A program made the translations under genes and the position numbers. From Gammaproteobacteria bacterium (GTDB lineage Bacteria > Pseudomonadota > Gammaproteobacteria > Chromatiales > Chromatiaceae), in contig JANEMA010000004.1 in assembly GCA_024510845.1 (NCBI GenBank), positions 1 to 52,058 of the forward strand: a stretch of 52,058 bases of DNA. Reading direction: 5' to 3'. The notes under the pieces are model-generated. The model made no database searches. It worked only from the letters and a program-made list of their open reading frames with translations, and was not told where the DNA came from. The number at the start of each line of letters is the position of its first letter. Position 1 is the stretch's first letter. Below, piece after piece: positions 47,449 to 52,058 of the stretch.

Positions 47449-48486
47449 CTACCGTTCCATCGCGTCATCATGATGCTCCAGCAGCATCGCATCGCCATAG
47501 CTGAAGAAACAATAACGCCGGGCGACCGCATGCCGGTAGGCAGCCATCACCCGCTGGTGCCCGGCAAAGGCAGAGACCAGCATCAGCAGAGTCGATCTCG
47601 GAAGATGAAAATTGGTGAGCAACACATCCACGACCCGAAAGCGGTAACCCGGGCGAATGAACAGGCGAGTATCACCACGAAAGGGGCGCAATTCGCCATC
47701 CGCGGCAGCCGACTCCAGGCTGCGCACACTGGTCGTTCCCACGGCCACCACCCGTCCACCACGCGCACGGACACGGCCGACCTGTTCGCAGACCGGGTCA
47801 TCCACCTCCAGCCACTCGTTGTGCATCGCATGCTCATCGAGATTCTCCACCCGCACCGGCTGGAAAGTGCCAGCCCCAACGTGCAGGGTGACACACGCTA
47901 TCTCCACGCCCATCGTCTCCAGGCGCTCGAGCATGGCCTCATCGAAATGCAATCCGGCGGTCGGTGCCGCCACAGCGCCCGGACGACGCGCATAGACCGT
48001 CTGATAGCGCTCCTCATCCTCCGTCGCATCAGCTCGACGGATATAGGGAGGCAGCGGCATGTGGCCATGTGCCGCCATCAGCGCGTGAAAATCCGCACCC
48101 TTCTCGATCTGCAAAAGAAACAGGTCGTCCTGACGATCGATCACCCGCAGAAGCCATTCTCCGATCGTCAGCAACCCACCCGGGCCCGGTGACTTGCTTG
48201 CGCGCACATGGGCCAGCGCACGATCGGCTCCTATCACCCGCTCGATCAGGATCTCGACCTGCCCGCCCGTGATCTTGTGGCCATGCAGCCGGGCCGGCAT
48301 GACCCGGGTATCGTTGAAGACCAGCAGATCACCGCGACGCAACAGTCCGGGCAGCTCGGTGAACCGGCGGTCGGCGAGTTCTCCACCGGCAGGCAGATGC
48401 AACAAGCGACCGTCACCGCGCCGTGCGCGGGGATGCTGGGCGATCAGATCCCCGGGGAGGTCGTAGTCGAAGTCGGGCAATTGCAT
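47449..48486 (-). CDS. queA: S-adenosylmethionine:tRNA ribosyltransferase-isomerase
   Basis: A 345-residue enzyme that adds the cyclopentene-diol precursor to preQ1-tRNA, the step after Tgt. [80 protein letters not shown] and [20 protein letters not shown] are diagnostic. It would normally be followed at once by tgt; the insertion at 46.3-47.4 kb may uncouple the two genes. Confidence 0.96.
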   Translation of the reverse strand: MQLPDFDYDLPGDLIAQHPRARRGDGRLLHLPAGGELADRRFTELPGLLRRGDLLVFNDTRVMPARLHGHKITGGQVEILIERVIGADRALAHVRASKSPGPGGLLTIGEWLLRVIDRQDDLFLLQIEKGADFHALMAAHGHMPLPPYIRRADATEDEERYQTVYARRPGAVAAPTAGLHFDEAMLERLETMGVEIACVTLHVGAGTFQPVRVENLDEHAMHNEWLEVDDPVCEQVGRVRARGGRVVAVGTTSVRSLESAAADGELRPFRGDTRLFIRPGYRFRVVDVLLTNFHLPRSTLLMLVSAFAGHQRVMAAYRHAVARRYCFFSYGDAMLLEHHDDAMER

Positions 48487-48526
48487 GGGCGCGACATCCT
48501 AGCACGGCTCCGGGCAGAGCGGTCGG

Positions 48527-48554
48527 TTGCATCCTTGTCGACTGGCGTTATACT
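48527..48554 (+). promoter_or_regulatory. Promoter of tRNA-Leu
   Basis: TTGCAT (48527-48532), a 16-base spacer and TATACT (48549-48554) place the start about 6 bases before the tRNA. Confidence 0.65.
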
Positions 48555-48566
48555 CGTGCGGCTCGT

Positions 48567-48653
48567 GCCGGGGTGGTGAAATTGGTAGACACAGGGGACT
48601 CAAAATCCCCCGCCCTCACAGGCTTGCGGGTTCGAGTCCCGCCCCCGGTACCA
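48567..48653 (+). tRNA. tRNA-Leu (CAA anticodon)
   Basis: An 87-nt tRNA with encoded CCA and a long variable arm. The acceptor GCCGGGG pairs with CCCCGGT (one G:U pair). The anticodon stem GGGGA/TCCCC frames the loop CTCAAAA with CAA at 48601-48603. The T-arm GCGGGTTCGAGTCCCGC is intact. It reads UUG codons. Confidence 0.97.
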
Positions 48654-48662
48654 AAAATCACC

Positions 48663-48700
48663 CAGCCGGTTACGCCATGGTCGTAACTGGCTGTTTTTTT
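48663..48700 (+). terminator. Intrinsic terminator after tRNA-Leu
   Basis: The arms CAGCCGGTTACG (48663-48674) and CGTAACTGGCTG (48682-48693) pair with one G:T and are followed by TTTTTTT (48694-48700). It ends the monocistronic tRNA-Leu transcript. Confidence 0.9.
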
Positions 48701-48809
48701 GCCTTTCGTGTTTGCTTATCCGCACACAGGCGTTATTGGGCCTGATCAACAATTCCACGGATCTGCATGCCCTGCGCAATACCGATCGGGAGAACGAAAG
48801 CATCTTCCG

Positions 48810-49088
48810 TTATACCACCGACAGCAACGCTTCCGGGTTCTTCAGCACGATACGGCACAACACCAAGGCGCTGCCAGGCGGATTGAAACGCCCCTGCTCC
48901 CAGTCACGCAGCGTGGCCGTCGGCATGTCGATCAGCTCCGGTATCATCTCGCTGACGAACTCCTGCCGAGGCATCTCCTCCAGCGAGTCGCACAGTCCCT
49001 CGACGGGCCCCCCGGCATCGGACTCGATGGCCCTGGCAATCTTCTCGATGTCCATCTCAACACACCTCTCCGATCTCGTTCGCATCAT
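48810..49088 (-). pseudogene. Damaged HigA/NadS-like antitoxin
   Basis: The frame gives MRTRSERCVEMDIEKIARAI then ESDAGGPVEGLCDSLEE. It ends in MPTATLRDWEQGRFNPPGSA and LVLCRIVLKNPEALL. The TATLRDWEQGRxxPPG block is the recognition helix region of HigA/NadS-type antitoxins. The first helices of the helix-turn-helix, normally just before it, are largely absent, which suggests an internal deletion. It is read in the same frame as the toxin C-terminal part, with no stop between them. Both partners therefore look inactivated. Confidence 0.65.
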
Positions 49089-49348
49089 GTTCGAGCGGTC
49101 TGCCTTGGCGTACACCGCTACCAGACACAGGCGGTCAGCGTCCAGGTGGAAGTAGATCACCCGAGCACCACTCCGTTTTCCCCGGCCGCTGGCCGACCAG
49201 TGCACCTTGCGCGCTCCGTCTACGCCGGGGATCACATCCCCGGCCCCGGGTGGGCAGCAATCCAGACAATGAAATCAAGACGCTCCTCCCCGCTCCAGAG
49301 CTTGTCGGCTTGCTTGCGAAAGGTGGCTGTCTCGACGACTGTCTTCAT
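49089..49348 (-). pseudogene. Frameshifted RelE/HigB-like toxin
   Basis: ATG 49348 starts MKTVVETATFRKQADKLWSG then EERLDFIVWIAAHPGPGM and a stop. The next frame continues IPGVDGARKVHWSASGRGKR and SGARVIYFHLDADRLCLVAV then YAKADRSN, the rest of a HigB-type mRNA interferase. The frames join at about 49243-49249. A one-base loss there would turn an expected NPEAGDVIPG-like stretch into the present one. Order toxin-antitoxin is that of higBA. Confidence 0.75.
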
Positions 49349-49359
49349 CATAGGTTGAA

Positions 49360-49380
49360 ATATACGGGAATCTCGTATAT
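49360..49380. promoter_or_regulatory. Palindromic operator of the toxin-antitoxin pair
   Basis: A near-perfect dyad ATATACG (49360-49366)/CGTATAT (49374-49380); the core ATACGGGAATCTCGTAT is palindromic at almost every position. It lies 12 bp upstream of the toxin ATG, where antitoxins autoregulate such operons. Confidence 0.6.
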
Positions 49381-49675
49381 CCCAAGCCGCCACACTCGCT
49401 CCGTACACGGTTGTCCACAGCAAGGTTTACCACCATGCGAGAATTGACGCCCGGGAATCCTGAACGTCTTTGTTCGATGGACTTGGCAGACCGCAACGCT
49501 CGCTCGCAGCGATAATCATCCAGGAGTGTCCGCGGCGCAGGCGCAAAAAAAAACGCCACGTCATGCAACGGGGCGCTTCCATCCTCCTTCGGGCTTGTTC
49601 TGTGCAAGTCTCGGAGTTGACGTGGAGTATACCCGCTCCACCCCCACGCGCAACACAAAATGTCGCACGACAGGT
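49381..49675. other. Spacer between the toxin-antitoxin remnant and msrQ
   Basis: About 295 bp. It contains the msrPQ terminator at 49545-49576 and no gene I can support. Confidence 0.4.
49545..49576 (-). terminator. Intrinsic terminator of msrPQ
   Basis: On the minus strand, GCGCC-C-CG pairs with CG-T-GGCGT (one bulge each side, one G:U) around an 8-base loop. It is followed by nine T (49553-49545). About 100 bp past the msrQ stop. Confidence 0.65.
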
Positions 49676-50296
49676 TCATCCCGGCGATTCTGCACTCGAT
49701 GGCCGAACAAACCGGCCGCACAGCCCCAGACGCGACAATATCAATGAGCCCAGAACCAGGCCGTAGAGGCCCGGCTCCAGCCAGTCGGCCTTGACCAGCC
49801 AACAGAAATGCAATACGCCCAGCGCGGCCGTCGGATAGACCAGCCGGTGCAACCTGACCCAGCGTCGTCCCAGCCGGCGCATCGCCGCCCGCGTGGAGGT
49901 AAGAGCCATCGGCACCAGCAGCAACCAAGCGGTGAAGCCGATGGTGACATAGGGTCGCTTGACGATGTCCTCCCACATCGCGCTCCAACGCAGCTCCTGG
50001 TCGAGCACCGTCCAGATCAACAGGTGCAGCGTGGCATAGAAGAAGACATACAGGCCCAGCATACGGCGCACGCGCAGAGGCCAAGCCTGTCCCAGCAGAC
50101 GCCGCAGGGGCGTCATGGCCAGGGTGATCAGCAGGAAACGCAAGGCCCAGTCGCCGGTGATATGAGTGACCGTCTCCAGCGGGTTGGGCCCCAGGTCATC
50201 GAGCACCACGCCGCGCACCAGCAGCGCAAAGGGCAGCAGGCAGGCGACAAACAGCAGTGGCTTGAACAGCCAGCGAAACAAGCGGTCGGGGCGCAT
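49676..50296 (-). CDS. msrQ: Heme-binding membrane subunit MsrQ
   Basis: A 206-residue six-helix inner-membrane protein (YedZ) that carries electrons from the respiratory chain to MsrP. LLFVACLLPFALLVRGVVLD, LTLAMTPLRRLLGQAW-type helices (here ITLAMTPLRRLLGQAWPLRV), RMLGLYVFFYATLHLLIWTV and RWVRLHRLVYPTAALGVLHF carry the heme-ligand His residues. The ATG overlaps the msrP stop (TGATG), so the pair is coupled. Confidence 0.93.
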   Translation of the reverse strand: MRPDRLFRWLFKPLLFVACLLPFALLVRGVVLDDLGPNPLETVTHITGDWALRFLLITLAMTPLRRLLGQAWPLRVRRMLGLYVFFYATLHLLIWTVLDQELRWSAMWEDIVKRPYVTIGFTAWLLLVPMALTSTRAAMRRLGRRWVRLHRLVYPTAALGVLHFCWLVKADWLEPGLYGLVLGSLILSRLGLCGRFVRPSSAESPG

Positions 50297-51258
50297 CAGT
50301 AGAACCGCCGCAAATCCATTCCCTTGTAGAGGTGCGCGACCTCTTCGGCATAGCCATTGAACATCAGGGTCTTGTGCTTGCGCGCGAACAGGCCCTCGCC
50401 GATGCGTCGCTCGTACTTCTGGCTCCAACGCGGGTGATCGACGTTCGGGTTCACATTGGCATAGAAGCCATATTCCTCGGGCTGAAGCACCGCCCAGGTG
50501 TTGCGCGGCGGCTGCCCGGTGAAGCGGATGGTGACGATGGACTTGATATTCTTGAAGCCGTACTTCCACGGCACGATCAGGCGCAGCGGTGCCCCGTTCT
50601 GCCCCGGCAGCTCCACCCCGTACACCCCTGTGACCAGCAAGGTCAGGGGATGCATGGCCTCATCGATGCGCAAGCCTTCGACATAAGGCCAGTCGACGAT
50701 CGGGCGCCGCAGGCCGGGCATCTGCTCGGGATCGGCCAGGGTCTCGAAGACCACGTACTTCGCTTTGGAAGTGGGTTCGAAGCGTGCGAGCAGGCGCGCC
50801 AGCGGAAAACCATCCCAGGGCACGATCATGCTCCAGGCCTCGACGCAGCGAAAACGGTAGATACGCTCCTCCTGCGGGATCTTCAGTACATCCTCGATAT
50901 CGATCACCCCCGGCCTGGTGCACTCACCTTCCACGCGAATCGACCAGGGTCGGGGACGCAAGCGATGGGCATTCCGCGCCGGTTCGCGCTTGCCCGAGCC
51001 CAGCTCGAGAAAGTTGTTGTAATGGGTGATGTCGTCGAAATCAGTGGGCTCCATGGCCTTGCCCCAATCCGCGTCCTTCAGACCGGGCAGGCGCCGCCCC
51101 TCGGATGGCGGCGTCACCAGGGCGCGGGCCGCCGGCAGTGCCGCGCCGATACCGGCCACCGCAGCCATCGCCAGCAGCTGGCGACGCCGGCGGAAATACT
51201 GTTCCGGCGTGACATCGGATTCCTCGAGATCACCAAGACGCCGGATACGAATCAGCAT
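50296..51258 (-). CDS. msrP: Methionine sulfoxide reductase catalytic subunit MsrP
   Basis: A 320-residue molybdopterin enzyme (YedY) that reduces methionine sulfoxide in periplasmic proteins. A Tat signal RRRRQLLAMAAVAGIGAAL lies at ~23-41. ERIYRFRCVEAWSMIVPWDG contains the molybdenum-ligating Cys. LPGQNGAPLRLIVPWKYGFK and the C-terminal TLMFNGYAEEVAHLYKGMDL are conserved. Exported folded by the Tat system and paired with MsrQ. Confidence 0.95.
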   Translation of the reverse strand: MLIRIRRLGDLEESDVTPEQYFRRRRQLLAMAAVAGIGAALPAARALVTPPSEGRRLPGLKDADWGKAMEPTDFDDITHYNNFLELGSGKREPARNAHRLRPRPWSIRVEGECTRPGVIDIEDVLKIPQEERIYRFRCVEAWSMIVPWDGFPLARLLARFEPTSKAKYVVFETLADPEQMPGLRRPIVDWPYVEGLRIDEAMHPLTLLVTGVYGVELPGQNGAPLRLIVPWKYGFKNIKSIVTIRFTGQPPRNTWAVLQPEEYGFYANVNPNVDHPRWSQKYERRIGEGLFARKHKTLMFNGYAEEVAHLYKGMDLRRFY

Positions 51259-51325
51259 GAGATACCTCTGTCACAGTGGACTACGATGCGAGGACGCAGC
51301 TCCTGCGGGTAACACAAAACATGGC

Positions 51326-51526
51326 TCAATAATGCGGTGGCGGGGCATCCTCGACGGCCCCACCGACCTGCTCGGACAGCTTGCGCAACTGCGTCTCGAT
51401 CTGTTCGATATGCCGGACCAATGTCGCAATGCGTTTGTCCTGCGCCAGAGACTGGCAGGTGAGCTCGTCGATGGCCGCCTCTTGGTGAACCAATCGTTCC
51501 TGCAGATCGATAACCACCGGATCCAT
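51326..51526 (-). CDS. slyX: SlyX family protein
   Basis: A 66-residue protein, mostly one coiled coil: VIDLQERLVHQEAAIDELTC then RIATLVRHIEQIETQLRKLS. The C-terminal APPPHY is the SlyX signature. Function unknown. Its ATG overlaps the purL stop (TGATG), so it is translated with purL. Confidence 0.9.
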   Translation of the reverse strand: MDPVVIDLQERLVHQEAAIDELTCQSLAQDKRIATLVRHIEQIETQLRKLSEQVGGAVEDAPPPHY

Positions 51527-52058
51527 CAGCCCACCCAGCGCCGGGCATTGCGGAACAGGCGCATCCATGGACCGTCTTTGTCCCAATCATCGGGGTGCCA
51601 GCTGTTGGTCACACTGCGGATCACCCGCTCGGGATGCGGCATCATGATGGTGACCCGGCCGTCGGCATTGCACAGGCCGGTGATACCCTCGGGCGAGCCG
51701 TTGGGGTTGGCCGGATAACGCACTGCCACCTGGCCATCATTCTCGATGTAACGCAGCGCCACCTGCCCCACCACTGCCTCGAGCTGTGCCGGGTCGGCGA
51801 ACTCCGCACGACCCTCGCCGTGAGCCACGGCAATGGGCATGCAGCTGCCGGCCATGCCCTCGAGCAGGACGGACGGCGAGTCGGTCACCTCCACCATCAC
51901 GAAGCGCGCCTCGAACTGCTCGGAACGGTTGCGCACGAAGTGCGGCCAGTGTTCGGTGCCGGGGATCAGCTCCTTGAGGTTGGAGAGCATCTGACAGCCG
52001 TTGCACACGCCCAGGGCGAAGCGGTCGTCGCGTTCGAAAAAGGCGGCGAACTGTTCGC
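51526..52058 (-). CDS. purL: Phosphoribosylformylglycinamidine synthase, 3' part
   Basis: The C-terminal glutaminase domain of the large gammaproteobacterial PurL; the 5' part lies beyond the right edge. [20 protein letters not shown] carries the nucleophile Cys. SRLL-type contacts (here [20 protein letters not shown]), [17 protein letters not shown] with a catalytic His, [20 protein letters not shown] and [10 protein letters not shown] follow. It makes FGAM from FGAR, glutamine and ATP in purine synthesis. Confidence 0.96.
   Translation of the reverse strand, partial: EQFAAFFERDDRFALGVCNGCQMLSNLKELIPGTEHWPHFVRNRSEQFEARFVMVEVTDSPSVLLEGMAGSCMPIAVAHGEGRAEFADPAQLEAVVGQVALRYIENDGQVAVRYPANPNGSPEGITGLCNADGRVTIMMPHPERVIRSVTNSWHPDDWDKDGPWMRLFRNARRWVG

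Noticed and set aside
49501-49560. A9 tract as a slippery coding site
   Set aside because: It lies outside any gene and is explained as the T-run of the msrPQ terminator.

Overview
The window reads as a chromosome segment of a sulfur-oxidising gammaproteobacterium, plausibly Chromatiales-like. It carries standard gammaproteobacterial gene blocks: rlmH-maf-rng-yhdP-nit-tldD-pmbA, rpsP-rimM-trmD-rplS, fis-purH, queA-tgt-yajC-secD-secF, msrP-msrQ and purL-slyX. Added to these is a qmoAB-hdrCB electron-transfer cluster typical of dissimilatory sulfur metabolism. GC content looks fairly high. The lineage is inferred from gene content only.

Layout. 1-2.9 kb: a two-domain thioredoxin-fold protein and cysQ on the minus strand, divergent from the nucleotidase yrfG. 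3-14.2 kb: one long minus-strand block, CDF transporter - rlmH - decayed maf - rng - yhdP - nitrilase - tldD - pmbA, with several stop/start overlaps. 14.2-15.2 kb: degraded DNA with a short repeat, then a small lipoprotein. 15.7-20.9 kb: qmoA-qmoB-hdrC-hdrB ending in a clear intrinsic terminator. 21-22.7 kb: spacer with an IS-end fragment, a 2OG-Fe(II) oxygenase-like gene and a small membrane protein. 22.8-29.2 kb: sbcB, rplS-trmD-rimM-rpsP, an OmpA-domain protein and ffh. 29.4-33.9 kb: fis remnant, purH, a small secreted protein, an IS256-like remnant, thiO, tRNA-Thr and a tandem T-fold protein. 34-38.4 kb: pyrC, gloB, hisI, then DUF1820, a PDC-sensor protein and a BolA protein. 38.6-46.3 kb: prfC, an SQR-like flavoprotein, secF, secD, yajC, tgt. 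46.3-48.7 kb: a candidate small RNA, an internally deleted IS5-like element, queA and tRNA-Leu. 48.8-52 kb: a broken toxin-antitoxin pair with its operator, msrQ, msrP, slyX and the 3' part of purL, which runs off the right edge.

Functionally most of the window is housekeeping: translation and tRNA/rRNA modification, protein export, purine/pyrimidine/histidine synthesis, and DNA/RNA turnover. The sulfur theme is carried by Qmo/Hdr (electron transfer linked to APS reductase in known systems), an SQR-family flavoprotein, cysQ (PAP/PAPS turnover) and MsrPQ (repair of oxidised periplasmic methionine).

Two things stand out. First, there is an orphan promoter-hairpin-terminator unit on the plus strand between tgt and queA. 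It looks like a ~76-nt regulatory RNA with two CCUCC anti-Shine-Dalgarno motifs. Second, several normally conserved genes are in decay (maf, fis, a HigBA-like module) alongside IS remnants, which points to relaxed selection.
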